A DNA stretch of 64,000 nt from Alphaproteobacteria bacterium. Its GTDB lineage: Bacteria > Pseudomonadota > Alphaproteobacteria > UBA9219 > RFNS01. Below are positions 18,301 to 29,179 of this stretch, piece after piece. The notes beneath the pieces were generated by a model that was not told where the DNA came from, ran no database searches, and saw only the letters and a program-made list of their open reading frames with translations. Position 1 is the first letter of the stretch, and every line of letters starts with the position of its first letter. The position numbers and the translations under genes are program-made. The DNA is taken from the NCBI GenBank assembly GCA_037200005.1, contig JBBCGY010000002.1, positions 186,001 through 250,000 on the forward strand. The letters run 5' to 3'.

Positions 18301-18566
18301 ACGCCGTCCGACGTGCCCTGCGACGACAGATAAAGCATATTCTCGATGCCGTTGATTTGCTCTTCCAGCGGCGCGGCGACGGTGTCGGCGATAACCTCGG
18401 GATTGGCGCCGGGATATTGCGCCTGGACGACGACCGACGGCGGCACGACTTCGGGATATTCCGAAATCGGCAGCAGCGGGATCGCGATGATTCCGCCGAT
18501 GAGGATCAGCACCGATAGAACCGCGGCGAAAATCGGCCGGTCGATAAAGAATTTAGAGATGTTCAT
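15315..18566 (-). CDS. RND multidrug efflux permease (AcrB/HAE1 type)
   Basis: Proton-driven inner-membrane pump that exports hydrophobic compounds through an outer-membrane channel. At 1083 residues it has the full RND length, with 12 expected membrane helices and two large periplasmic loops. The start MNISKFFIDRPIFAAVLSV is typical. The proton-relay aspartates are visible in GIVVDDAIVVVENVERN and the matching lysine in IGLACKNAILIVEFA. The adaptor gene lies 33 bases upstream. No TolC-like gene and no TetR regulator lie beside it, so the outer-membrane partner and the control gene must be elsewhere. Confidence 0.96.
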   Translation of the reverse strand: MNISKFFIDRPIFAAVLSVLILIGGIIAIPLLPISEYPEVVPPSVVVQAQYPGANPEVIADTVAAPLEEQINGIENMLYLSSQGTSDGVMKLTVTFKLGTDPDLAQQMVQNRVSQALPRLPDIVRQLGVVVLKSSPDLTMVVHLLSPDKRYDELYIRNYGLLNVKDRLARISGVGQVALFGSGDYAMRVWLDPEKIAARNLTANDVVNAMREQNVQVAAGQIGASPMPVGVDTQLLVNTQGRLQNEEEFGNIIIKSADGAVTRLKDVARIELGASSYALRSLLNNKPAVAIPIFQAPGSNAIKISDDVRATMDELKQNFPAGLDYSIVYDPTVFVRDSIKAVIETLFEAIALVVLVVIVFLQTWRASVIPLLAVPISIIGTFAALLMLGFSINALSLFGLVLAIGIVVDDAIVVVENVERNIEHGLSPRDATYQAMREVSGPIIAIALTLCAVFVPIAFISGLTGQFYKQFALTIAISTVISAFNSLTLSPALAAILLRGKDQPKDWFSRFIDGVFGWFFHGFNNLFRRASESYSRDVSSILRHRGVAIAAYLALIGTAWFLFQAVPGEYIPAQDKQYLIGIAQLPEGATLDRTEKVIRQMSEIGLNEPGVENSVAFPGFSIHGFSNSSNAGIVFLPLKPFDERPSPGWFDRALAFLHLRDLPPDLSAKSIAGSMMMKLGAIKDAFVFVLPPPPVMGLGTAGGFKLQIEDRIDAGNQELAKIVNAVLGKARATPELAQVFSGYEINVPQLHVDLDRTKAKQLGVGVGDVFSTMQTYLGSIYVNDFNKFGRTFQVIAQADAPFRAHAEDIANLKVRNVDGQMIPLGSMVTVRHSFGPERAARYNGYRTADINADAGPGVSAGQAQEAMEKILFETLPKGMSYEWTDLKYQQILAGNTAFLVFPLCVLLAFMVLAAQYESLSLPLAVILIVPMCLFCAMVGVWLDRTTNNIFTQIGLFVLIGLACKNAILIVEFARELEIQGRTPFEAAVESCRLRLRPILMTSFAFIMGVIPLVISTGAGAEMRHAMGVAVFSGMLGVTFFGLFLTPVFYVTIRKLSGGKLHMAGTHSWETLQNEHGEAPEKRL

Positions 18567-18599
18567 GACATGGTGCCAGGCGGCCTTCTATCCGAGCCT

Positions 18600-19769
18600 T
18601 TAAGGCTGGGCAGCGGCGACGCTCGCCTCCATCGGTTCATCCTGCGGCAGGATCGGCGCGCCCGGCATGACGCGCTGCAGGCCGCTGACGACGATTTTCT
18701 CGCCCGCCTTCAGGCCGGAATTGACGATGCGCAGCCCGTCGGCCATGCCGCCGAGCGCAATCTCGCGGTAGTTGGCTACATTGTCCGCGCCGACGACATA
18801 AACGAATTTCCTGTCCTGATCGGTGCCGATGGCGCGGTCGATGATCAATGTCACGGGACCGATGCGCGGCAGGGCGATCCTGACTTTCGCGAACATGCCC
18901 GGAATCAGGCTGCCGTCGGGATTATCCAGGATGGCGCGCACCCGTATCGTTCCCGATCCGGGATCGAGCTGGTTGTCGAAAGTCTTGATAGACCCCTTAT
19001 GCGGCGCGCCCTTCTCTCCCGCGAGGCCGATATAGACCGGAATTTCCTGCGCCTTGTCGTTGGCGGTGGTTTGCGCCTGGACATAGGAAAGATAGGCGGC
19101 CTCATCCATGTCGAAATCGGCGTAGATCGGCGTCGTCGATACGATTTTGGTCAGCAGCGGCGCGGTAGGCAGTCCCGCCTGCACCAGATTGCCGACGGTG
19201 ATTTCGGCGCGCCCCGCCCGCCCGTCGATCGGCGCGCGGATTTCCGTGTATTCGAGATTGAGCCTGGCGGTATGGAGCGCGGCCTTCGCGGCCTGCACTT
19301 CCGCCGCCGTGACGTTCGCCGCGTTACGCCGCGTGTCGTAATCGCGCTTGGTGATGAAATCGTCTTTCACCAGCGCGGCCACGCGCTCGAAATCCTTCTT
19401 GGAGAATCCGGCCTGCGCTTCCGCCGACGCCAGCGCCGCTTCGGCGCGCTCGATCTCGGCGACGAACGGGCGCTGATCGATAGTGAACAGCAGATCGCCT
19501 TTCTTGACGAAAGCGCCATCCTGGAAATGAATCTGTTCGATGGTGCCGGTAACGCGCGGGCGAACCTCCGCATAATCGACGCTGGTCAGGCGGCCGGAAT
19601 ATTCCTTGAATTCCTGCGCGTCTTTCTCGATGACCGCGGCGACGTTCACGGGCATGGGGCCGCCCATCATGCCATGGCCGCCGCCGGGAGCATTGGATGA
19701 AAAAATTCTCTGGCCGATAACACCGGCCAAAGTCAGAACCACCAAAGCGACGATAATTTTCTTGAGCAT
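18600..19769 (-). CDS. RND efflux periplasmic adaptor (membrane fusion protein)
   Basis: Bridges the RND permease and the outer-membrane channel. The 389 residues begin with a hydrophobic anchor (KKIIVALVVLTLAGVIG), followed by a Gly/Met-rich linker. The lipoyl-like domain has GTIEQIHFQDGAFVKKGD, and then come an alpha-hairpin of about 70 residues (EIERAEAALASAEAQ...) and the beta-barrel (LEYTEIRAPIDGRAGRA). The C-terminal membrane-proximal part ends with GLQRVMPGAPI. No lipobox cysteine is seen, so it is probably anchored by the N-terminal helix. It forms an operon with the permease. Confidence 0.94.
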   Translation of the reverse strand: MLKKIIVALVVLTLAGVIGQRIFSSNAPGGGHGMMGGPMPVNVAAVIEKDAQEFKEYSGRLTSVDYAEVRPRVTGTIEQIHFQDGAFVKKGDLLFTIDQRPFVAEIERAEAALASAEAQAGFSKKDFERVAALVKDDFITKRDYDTRRNAANVTAAEVQAAKAALHTARLNLEYTEIRAPIDGRAGRAEITVGNLVQAGLPTAPLLTKIVSTTPIYADFDMDEAAYLSYVQAQTTANDKAQEIPVYIGLAGEKGAPHKGSIKTFDNQLDPGSGTIRVRAILDNPDGSLIPGMFAKVRIALPRIGPVTLIIDRAIGTDQDRKFVYVVGADNVANYREIALGGMADGLRIVNSGLKAGEKIVVSGLQRVMPGAPILPQDEPMEASVAAAQP

Positions 19770-19969
19770 GGATTTCTCCGTGGCGACTGAGCGTGCGCCG
19801 CAACTGAACCAGGATTATCTATTGGCACAGTGACGAGGGCTGGTCACGAAAAAATGCACTCAGCCGCGAATTTTGCGCTTTCCATGAGGTAACCGGAGGG
19901 ACATTTCAGGAGTGCTGATCACTATGCCGATACCGCCTCGCTTCACCACACGAAGCTATGGCGGACACT

Positions 19970-19999
19970 CGGTTTTTCTAAGCTCGCTAAGAAAAACCG
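19970..19999. repeat. 10-bp perfect inverted repeat next to tRNA-Phe
   Basis: CGGTTTTTCT at 19970-19979 pairs exactly with AGAAAAACCG at 19990-19999 around a 10-base loop. It begins one base after the CCA end of tRNA-Phe in that gene's direction. The U run lies in the first arm and no T tract follows, so it is an imperfect terminator; it may be a 3' processing hairpin. The rest of 19770-20000 holds no gene that I can support. Confidence 0.45.
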
Positions 20000-20000
20000 G

Positions 20001-20076
20001 TGGTGCCCAGGGACGGAATCGAACCGCCGACACGGGGATTTTCAGTCCCCTGCTCTACCGACTGAGCTACCTGGGC
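20001..20076 (-). tRNA. tRNA-Phe, anticodon GAA
   Basis: A 76-base cloverleaf on the minus strand with an encoded CCA. Acceptor GCCCAGG pairs with CCTGGGC; the D arm contains TAGCTCAGTCGGTAGAGC; anticodon stem GGGGA/TCCCC encloses loop CTGAAAA, giving GAA; the T loop is TTCGATT. Discriminator A is correct for Phe. Confidence 0.96.
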
Positions 20077-20144
20077 ATATGACGGGAATGGCTAAGACGC
20101 TTGTGTATATGAAACAATCGGTTGCTTGTCCAGCGTGGCAGAAA

Positions 20145-21434
<1,290 letters not shown>

Positions 21435-21465
21435 CTAACGGACAGTTTTTAGCGTTGTAGCGCCA

Positions 21466-22455
21466 GTGTCATATCTCACCGAACCCGTTTTGACAAATGC
21501 CATGTTGCGGGCCTGCGCTGAGGCGCGGCGGTATCTGGGCACGACCGTTCCCAACCCGCCCGTGGGCGCGACCGCTCTGAATGCGGCGGGAGAGATCATC
21601 GCCGTCGCGGCTCACCAAAAAGCGGGCGAGGAGCATGCCGAGGCCGCCCTGCTTTGCCTGTGCCGCGAGCAGGGCATTTTGGATCAGGTCCATACTCTGG
21701 CTGTGACGCTGGAGCCTTGCAATCATTTTGGCCGCACGCCGCCATGCACCGCAGCAATCGCCGCTACGGGCATCAAAAATATTGCTATAGGCGCGAGCGA
21801 TCCCAATCCAATCGCCAGCGGCGGCGCGGCATGGCTGCGCGAACGGGGCATTCATGTCGTCACCGGCATCGCCGAAGCGGCCTGCCGGCAGCTTATCGCC
21901 GCGTTCGCCACGTCCGTCCTTTATAAAAGACCGTGGATTACCGTGAAGCGCGCTTTCGATGCTCATGGATCGATGATACCGCCGCCGGGACAGAAGACGT
22001 TTACCTCGCCAGCTTCGCTGCGGCTGGCGCACCGTCTGCGCAAGAAAGCCGACGCGATCGTAACGGGCAGCGGCACGATTTTAGCCGATAGGCCCCTCTT
22101 CACCGTCCGTCATGTCGCGGATCATCCGGACAAGACCCGCATCCTCGCCATCGCTGACCGGCGGCGGCGCGTGGATGCCGGTTATATAGATGCCGCCACG
22201 GCGCGAGGGTTCCGCGTCATGATTTTCGACGACATCGAGCAAATGTTCGAGAAGTTGTATGCGGACGGCGCGCAGGATATCCTGGTCGAAGCGGGCCTGG
22301 AATTGAGCCAGGCCGTTCTTGATCGCGGGTTATGGAATCTCGGGGTCGGGATTCATCAGGGAACCGAAGATCGCGTTGAAGCCGCCCTCAATGAAAAGCT
22401 TGAAGTTCCCTTCGACCGGAACGAATTCGTTCTCGACAATATGCTGCCGGATTAG
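21466..22455 (+). CDS. ribD: Bifunctional riboflavin deaminase/reductase RibD
   Basis: Deaminates and then reduces the GTP-derived pyrimidine in riboflavin synthesis. Start GTG 21466 gives 329 residues; ATG 21501 would also keep the domain. The deaminase zinc site is intact: HAE at 57-59, Cys85 in TLEPCNHFGRTPPC and Cys94. The reductase half begins near RPWITVKRAFDAHG and has ADAIVTGSGTILADRP, but it is short and diverges after ILVEAG. It is followed eight bases later by ribA. These two genes supply the steps missing from the ribE-ribB-ribH group 9 kb away. Confidence 0.9.
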   Translation: MSYLTEPVLTNAMLRACAEARRYLGTTVPNPPVGATALNAAGEIIAVAAHQKAGEEHAEAALLCLCREQGILDQVHTLAVTLEPCNHFGRTPPCTAAIAATGIKNIAIGASDPNPIASGGAAWLRERGIHVVTGIAEAACRQLIAAFATSVLYKRPWITVKRAFDAHGSMIPPPGQKTFTSPASLRLAHRLRKKADAIVTGSGTILADRPLFTVRHVADHPDKTRILAIADRRRRVDAGYIDAATARGFRVMIFDDIEQMFEKLYADGAQDILVEAGLELSQAVLDRGLWNLGVGIHQGTEDRVEAALNEKLEVPFDRNEFVLDNMLPD

Positions 22456-22463
22456 GATTATTC

Positions 22464-23045
22464 ATGACCGCCACTTATCTCTCCAATGCGCAATTGCCCA
22501 ACCAATACGGCAATTTCACCATACATGTGTTCACCGACGAGAACGGCGTGGAACATCCGGCGCTTACCATGGGGAAACTGGAGGAAACGCCGCTCGCCCG
22601 AATCCATTCGATATGCACGACGGGGGACGTTTTCGGCTCCAAGCGCTGCGACTGCCAGTCGCAGCTGCATGTCGCGATGCGCATGATCGCGGAATCCGGA
22701 AACGGCATTCTGATCTATCTGCGGCATCAGGAGGGGCGCGGCATCGGTCTTGGGAATAAAATTCGCGCCTACGCATTGCAGGAACAGGGCTTCGATACCG
22801 TGCGCGCCAACGTAGCGCTCGGCTATGCAGCCGACATGCGGAATTATGATATCGCCGCCGAAATCCTGCGTCATTTCGGCATCGGGAAAATCAGGCTGAT
22901 GACGAATAATCCGGCGAAAATAGAAGCCATGCAAACCAATCGCATCGAGGTGGTGGAGCGCGTGTCGCTATGGACGGCACAAAATCCTCATAACGCCCCC
23001 TATATCGATGCCAAGAAACAGAAGATGAAGCATATGGAAGGCTGA
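22464..23045 (+). CDS. ribA: GTP cyclohydrolase II
   Basis: Opens GTP to start the pyrimidine branch of riboflavin synthesis. The 193 residues carry the zinc cysteines Cys51, Cys62 and Cys64 (HSICTTGDVFGSKRCDC) and the IYLRHQEGRGIGL catalytic loop, followed by RLMTNNPAKIEA. This is a free-standing, apparently active copy, in contrast to the degenerate RibA-like half of the ribB product. It is directly downstream of ribD and likely co-transcribed with it. Confidence 0.95.
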   Translation: MTATYLSNAQLPNQYGNFTIHVFTDENGVEHPALTMGKLEETPLARIHSICTTGDVFGSKRCDCQSQLHVAMRMIAESGNGILIYLRHQEGRGIGLGNKIRAYALQEQGFDTVRANVALGYAADMRNYDIAAEILRHFGIGKIRLMTNNPAKIEAMQTNRIEVVERVSLWTAQNPHNAPYIDAKKQKMKHMEG

Positions 23046-23058
23046 CGCCGCGCACGAC

Positions 23059-23469
23059 TTATGCGTCCGTCCAGTTGAGCATCACCTGCGCCAAGGCGCG
23101 GGCCATATTCCAGCATCGATCAATATCGGTGCGAGCGAAACCCATGGCCAACAGGTCGGATGGATTGCATTCGCCCCCTTGTTTCATCGCGGTAGCGATT
23201 GCGGCAGCCATGCGGCTGTGAACGGCGAATTTATCGTCACGCGGAGCAAGGTCATCGAAGTCGGTGCGGCTCGGGGTTTTGTTATGAATGAGGCAGAACT
23301 CTTCCATGAAGTTCGCGAGTTTAAGCGCCGATTGAGCTTTATCATGCGGCAATTCGCCCTCTTTCGAGGCCACGGCCATGAAGCCCAAGACAAGGCAAAG
23401 CTCGCGGAGGGTCAAGGCCGCATCTGCTTCGATTGGTTCGAGTGTTTTTCTGCCGGACATAAGCACCAT
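23059..23469 (-). CDS. Hypothetical protein, divergent from a frameshifted XRE regulator
   Basis: No family is recognised. I use ATG ending at 23469 (136 residues); ATG ending at 23460 is equally possible, and a TTG at 23517 lies in AT-rich DNA. The product is helical and soluble, with LTLRELCLVLGFMAVASKEG and ARALAQVMLNW as notable stretches. It is convergent with ribA (13 bases) and divergent from the XRE gene, sharing an AT-rich promoter region that contains a palindrome. A regulator-target pair is inferred. Confidence 0.55.
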   Translation of the reverse strand: MVLMSGRKTLEPIEADAALTLRELCLVLGFMAVASKEGELPHDKAQSALKLANFMEEFCLIHNKTPSRTDFDDLAPRDDKFAVHSRMAAAIATAMKQGGECNPSDLLAMGFARTDIDRCWNMARALAQVMLNWTDA

Positions 23470-23516
23470 CTTGTAGAATCTAAGTTTCAGGCGGCCCACA
23501 CTTTTATATAATATCA

Positions 23517-23536
23517 ACTTATATTAATCAATAAGT
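23517..23536. promoter_or_regulatory. Palindrome between divergent genes, possible operator
   Basis: ACTTAT at 23517-23522 is the reverse complement of ATAAGT at 23531-23536, with 8 bases between. It lies in the most AT-rich part of the gap, beside TATATAA, where promoters for both genes would be expected. It could be the binding site of the adjacent XRE protein. Confidence 0.35.
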
Positions 23537-23580
23537 ATTTCCGATTATGCGAATGAAGCAAATGCGAATATTTTCTGGCT

Positions 23581-24139
23581 ATGCCAAATCCACCCAAAGA
23601 CTCATATCCCAACAATCTTGCCGACGTGCGCAAAAGGGTCGGCAATGAGCCAGCTCGAAATTGCCGACAGGCTCAGATTGACCCAGCCCAGCTATAGCAA
23701 CCTGGAAGGCGGCAGAAGCCGCCTGACGGTCGATCGCGCGAAAAAACTGGCGAAGATACTCGGCTGCCATTTATGGGAGTTGTCCGACGACTTCCTGAAC
23801 GAGCCGGTCATCCATACCAAAGGCCGCACCCGCGCGAAGGCCCGATACAGCCTTCAGGAGTTCATTCCCGACGAAGCGAAGAAAGGGCGGGCGTCATCGC
23901 CCGAGGCCGAGAGGGTGATGGACGCCGTCGCCGCGCTCGATCCCGTATTGCGCATCACCAGGGAACACGCCGAAAGAAATAAGATCAGACGCAATCCCGA
24001 GATCGTCATGGCCGTCTATGCCGCCACCGGTCGGCACATCCAGGACTATGAGCTCGACCATGACGAAACCGCGTCCGAAGATTACATCCGCGGCGTGGTG
24101 GCCGCCAAATTCGAACAGTTCATGAAGAAGAAGCGGTAG
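23581..24139 (+). pseudogene. XRE-family helix-turn-helix regulator with a +1 frameshift near the N-terminus
   Basis: From ATG 23581 the frame reads MPNPPKDSYPNNLADVRKRVG, the expected first helix of an XRE domain. The rest of the domain, MSQLEIADRLRLTQPSYSNL, continues only in the next frame, from ATG 23645. One extra base around 23644-23645 explains this, and removing it would restore a 185-residue protein. If translation begins at 23645 instead, helix 1 is lost. After the HTH come a linker, KGRTRAKARYSLQEFIPDEAK, and about 80 helical residues with no known domain. It may be a true pseudogene, a sequencing error, or a recoding site. Confidence 0.65.
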
Positions 24140-24149
24140 GCAATCGCCG

Positions 24150-25799
<1,650 letters not shown>

Positions 25800-26189
25800 T
25801 TATTGCGCCATCGGCACGGCCGGAGCCGAGGGAGTTTCGGCGGGCTTTTGCTGCTGTGGCGTTGCAGCAGGGGCCGCTTTATCCGAAGATGCCTGAGGCT
25901 CTTCTTTTTTCATGATCGACTGAATGAGACCGGTCTGGCCATCGCTTGCCGCGCCATGATGCCGGCTGGCCATAAAAGTAAGGGTCAGGCTGGTAAGAAT
26001 GAAAATGGTTGCGAGAACCGCCGTCGTCTTGGTCAGCGCATTGGCGCCGCCGCGCGCGGTGAAAACCCCGCCCATCGTCCCGCCGCTGCCCATCAAGCCG
26101 CCGCCATCCTGCGCCGGGCGCTGAATCAGGATAAGCAGGATCATCACCAGCGCGACCAGAAGATGAATCGCCAAAATCACATTTTCCAT
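25800..26189 (-). CDS. secG: Preprotein translocase subunit SecG
   Basis: Small membrane partner of SecYE. The 129 residues show two membrane segments: about residues 5-22 (AIHLLVALVMILLILIQRP) and 55-72. The family block GGLMGSGGTMGGVFTARGGANALTK lies between them, split here only by the usual glycine loop. The C-terminal 45 residues are Ala/Pro/Gln-rich and likely disordered. It precedes pyrG and follows tpiA on the same strand, a common order in this class. Confidence 0.93.
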   Translation of the reverse strand: MENVILAIHLLVALVMILLILIQRPAQDGGGLMGSGGTMGGVFTARGGANALTKTTAVLATIFILTSLTLTFMASRHHGAASDGQTGLIQSIMKKEEPQASSDKAAPAATPQQQKPAETPSAPAVPMAQ

Positions 26190-26301
26190 AATCTAAGCCC
26201 TATCGCTTCCATGCCGCAGCCGCGGCCGATTCAGTGTTTTGATTGATTTGGGGTCCCGTATTGTCCACGGAATAGTGTGTTAGCACGAGGCTATATTCAT
26301 C

Positions 26302-26317
26302 GCAACTCAAGAGTTGC
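26302..26317. repeat. Short perfect palindrome downstream of tpiA
   Basis: GCAACTC (26302-26308) and GAGTTGC (26311-26317) form a 7-bp inverted repeat with a two-base centre, 21 bases after the tpiA stop. No T tract follows in the gene's direction. It could be a weak terminator or an operator before secG. Confidence 0.3.
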
Positions 26318-26338
26318 GGGGGCGTCCGGGAGAGGAGG

Positions 26339-27085
26339 CTACTGCGTTTTTTCGCATACCGCCCAGAAGCCGTCGGCGTTCAGGCTGACCGAGCCGATCA
26401 GGAATCCGTCGATTTCCGCCGAACCCAGATAGCCCTGCGCCAATTGGGGGGTAACCGAGCCGCCATAGATGACCTGCACGGCTTCTCCCACGGGCGCGAG
26501 AACTTTGCGGATATGCTGATGAACTTTTTCCACTTCCGCCACATCCGGCGTGATGCCGGTGCCGATAGCCCATATCGGCTCATAAGCGATGGCGATATTA
26601 GCCGTCGTGAATTTCTGCGGCAATGAAGCGCGCAACTGGGTTTCGACGGCCTGAAGGGTTTTGCGGCCATCATATTCTTCTTTGCTTTCGCCTACGCATA
26701 GAATCACGAATAACCCCGCCTGTTGCGCGGCAGCCACTTTACGCGCGATGAGCGCCGAGTCTTCATGATGGGCTATGCGCCGCTCGGAATGGCCGAGAAT
26801 GACGTAACGGCATCCCATATCGACGAGCATGGCGGCGCTGATATCGCCCGTATAGGCGCCATGATTTTCAGGATGGCAGTCCTGCGCCCCAAGCTTAATG
26901 GGCGATTCGCTCAGCACTTCCGCAATCGACCAGAGCAGCGTATAAGGCGGGCAAACGACGATATCGGTGCCGACATTGCGTTGCGTGCGCGTCCGTTGCA
27001 CTAAGTCATTGGCAAGGGAAAGGCCGGAAGTTAGTCTTCCGTGCATTTTCCAGTTTCCGGCGATAAGCTTACGACGACGTGACAT
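26339..27085 (-). CDS. tpiA: Triosephosphate isomerase
   Basis: Interconverts dihydroxyacetone phosphate and glyceraldehyde 3-phosphate. The 248 residues show Asn11 and Lys13 (AGNWKMHG), catalytic His99 in VILGHSERR, catalytic Glu169 in IAYEPIWAIGTG, and the phosphate loop VIYGGSVTP. It is divergent from the ppiD-like gene over 126 bases. It lies 149 bases upstream of secG on the same strand. Confidence 0.97.
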   Translation of the reverse strand: MSRRRKLIAGNWKMHGRLTSGLSLANDLVQRTRTQRNVGTDIVVCPPYTLLWSIAEVLSESPIKLGAQDCHPENHGAYTGDISAAMLVDMGCRYVILGHSERRIAHHEDSALIARKVAAAQQAGLFVILCVGESKEEYDGRKTLQAVETQLRASLPQKFTTANIAIAYEPIWAIGTGITPDVAEVEKVHQHIRKVLAPVGEAVQVIYGGSVTPQLAQGYLGSAEIDGFLIGSVSLNADGFWAVCEKTQ

Positions 27086-27211
27086 TGGGCATATGTTCGG
27101 TTAAAGCGGTTGCGGGATGCTTTTCAAGATGGTCCAAGACGGGGTAGCTCTTAACATGTTTGCGCAGTTTGGGCAAAAATCTTTAACGAAAACTAAACAA
27201 GGGTCTTTTCT

Positions 27212-29164
27212 ATGTTGAGAACGATGCGGGGCGCTGCCCAAACCTGGGTGATTAAGCTCTTGCTCCTATTTTTAGCCCTCAGTTTCTCCATTTGGGGCGT
27301 CGGCGACATGTTCCGGGGCAACCCCGCGCAGCGAATCGTGGCCTGCATTGGCGGCATCTATATTCCTTTCAATTTCTTTTTCGGCTCCAGCGCCGCGCTT
27401 TGCACCGGAGAAAAAATTACCGTCCAAATGCTCAATATGGAATTTCAACGCAAATTCGAGATGGCGCAGCAGAAAGCAGGCCCCGACTTCACGCTGGAAA
27501 TCGCCAGACAGCTTGGTTTTATGGACAAGGCGCTCCAGGATATGATCTTTTTCAGGCTGTTCGGCCGGGTCGCCGCCGAGTTTGGCCTGCAATTCGACGC
27601 CCCGACGATCATCAAGCAGCTGGCCGATCAGCCCGAACTGCGAACGGCGGACGGCAAATTCGATCATGACAGGCTTCGCAAGGCCATTGCGCAGCTTCAT
27701 ATGAACGAGGCGGAGTTCATCGACTATATGCGCGATAGCGCGCAGCGCACCCTGACGACGGGCATCTTCGCGCTGGCCTCCTCGCCGCCTCAAACGCTTA
27801 CCCAACAAGTGCTCGCGGCTCGCGGCCAGGAACGGCTCACGCAAGTTCTCCGGCTTGCCCATGACGCCATGCCCGCGCCTGCCGTGCCAGATGACGAGGT
27901 TTTGCAGCAATTCCATGAAAGCCATGCCGAACCGTTTACCGCGCCCGAATACCGGGATATCAGCGTGCTGAAAGTCTTCATCGACGACGTGAGCAAAAAC
28001 ATCCGCGTCAGCGACCAGGATATTGCCGCCGCCTTTGAAGCCCGCCAGGGCGAGTTCGTCCTCGGAGAACGCCGCGACCTTGTCCAGGTCGTTGTGGGAG
28101 ACGAGACTAAAGCCAGCAAACTGGCGGAAGCGGCCAGGTCGGCCAAAGACCTGAAAAAGGCCGCCGACAAAATAGAGCTGGCCACCGCAACTCTCGAAGA
28201 CCAGACCGAGCAAAGCATTATTCCCGCCTTGTACACGAACGTCTTTACCGCCGAAGCCGGCGATATCATCGGGCCGGTCAAAAGCGATTTCGGCTGGCAC
28301 GTCATACAGCTCGCCAGGATCAAGCCGCCCTATAAGCCCGTCTTGAACGACATCAAGGACAAGCTCCGCGAAAAAATCCAGCGCGAGCGCGGGGCGGAGG
28401 AAATCCAGATCATGGCCAATAAAATCGACGACGCGCTGGGCGGCGCCAGGAGCCTCGAAGACATCGGCGACGAGTTCAAACTTCCCGTCGCGAAATTTTC
28501 CGCGATCGCCGCGACGGGCAAAACCGCCGATGGCAAAAATGCCGAAATTCCCTCCCCCGCCGACCTTGTGCTGAAAAACGCCTTCGCCTTGAACGAAGGC
28601 GAGAGCAGCGCGATGCTCGACGACCGGAAGGGCAATTTCCTCGTCGTCCATGTCGACAAGATCATGGCTTCGCATCTCCGGCCCTTCGCCGAGATCAAGG
28701 ACAAGGTCGCCGCCGCGTGGCGCGCCGACCAGCAAACTCAGGCAGCCGCCCTGGAAGCAGGAGAGATCGCCTCCCTATGGGAACAAAAGCCTAACGCTTT
28801 CGCCGAACTCAGCGCGCGGCATGGCGTGACCGGACGGCAGGGCGACCCCATGTCGATACTCGGCGATTTCGATAAAGGCTTGCCGAAATCGATCCGGCAA
28901 TCCGTGTTTTCGTTGAAATCGGACGGCGTCGCCGTGGGAGCCGACGACAAAGCGCATTACATCGTGCGCCTTATCGGCTTCAAAGCCTTTAATCCCGATA
29001 AGAATATCGGCGCCCAAACCAAGCTGAAGACCAGCATCGTGAAGACATGGCGGGCCGACATTCTGCATCAATTTGAATCGATGCTCCGGCAGAAATTCAA
29101 CGTCCATGTCAATGACATCGTGCTCGATAGCGTGAGCGCCTCGGCGGAGAATAGCGAGCAGTGA
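27212..29164 (+). CDS. PpiD-like membrane-anchored peptidyl-prolyl isomerase (SurA/PpiD family)
   Basis: Periplasmic folding factor for exported proteins, inner-membrane anchored. The 650 residues begin with a cytoplasmic MLRTMRGAAQTW and one membrane helix (about 14-30, KLLLLFLALSFSIWGVGDM), the PpiD start pattern. An SurA_N-like helical domain follows (about 60-230). A parvulin-like domain lies near 285-385, ending in IIGPVKSDFGWHVIQLARI, though much of its first strand region is divergent. A second degenerate isomerase-like region and a C-terminal helical part follow. In Alphaproteobacteria this gene often precedes the trp genes; here a YibQ-like gene intervenes. Confidence 0.85.
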   Translation: MLRTMRGAAQTWVIKLLLLFLALSFSIWGVGDMFRGNPAQRIVACIGGIYIPFNFFFGSSAALCTGEKITVQMLNMEFQRKFEMAQQKAGPDFTLEIARQLGFMDKALQDMIFFRLFGRVAAEFGLQFDAPTIIKQLADQPELRTADGKFDHDRLRKAIAQLHMNEAEFIDYMRDSAQRTLTTGIFALASSPPQTLTQQVLAARGQERLTQVLRLAHDAMPAPAVPDDEVLQQFHESHAEPFTAPEYRDISVLKVFIDDVSKNIRVSDQDIAAAFEARQGEFVLGERRDLVQVVVGDETKASKLAEAARSAKDLKKAADKIELATATLEDQTEQSIIPALYTNVFTAEAGDIIGPVKSDFGWHVIQLARIKPPYKPVLNDIKDKLREKIQRERGAEEIQIMANKIDDALGGARSLEDIGDEFKLPVAKFSAIAATGKTADGKNAEIPSPADLVLKNAFALNEGESSAMLDDRKGNFLVVHVDKIMASHLRPFAEIKDKVAAAWRADQQTQAAALEAGEIASLWEQKPNAFAELSARHGVTGRQGDPMSILGDFDKGLPKSIRQSVFSLKSDGVAVGADDKAHYIVRLIGFKAFNPDKNIGAQTKLKTSIVKTWRADILHQFESMLRQKFNVHVNDIVLDSVSASAENSEQ

Positions 29165-29179
29165 GCGGATATTAAGTTA

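Noticed and set aside
27272-28735. 487-residue open frame opposite the ppiD-like gene
   Set aside because: It is antisense to a gene with a clear membrane anchor and domains; composition is that of a reverse-frame shadow.
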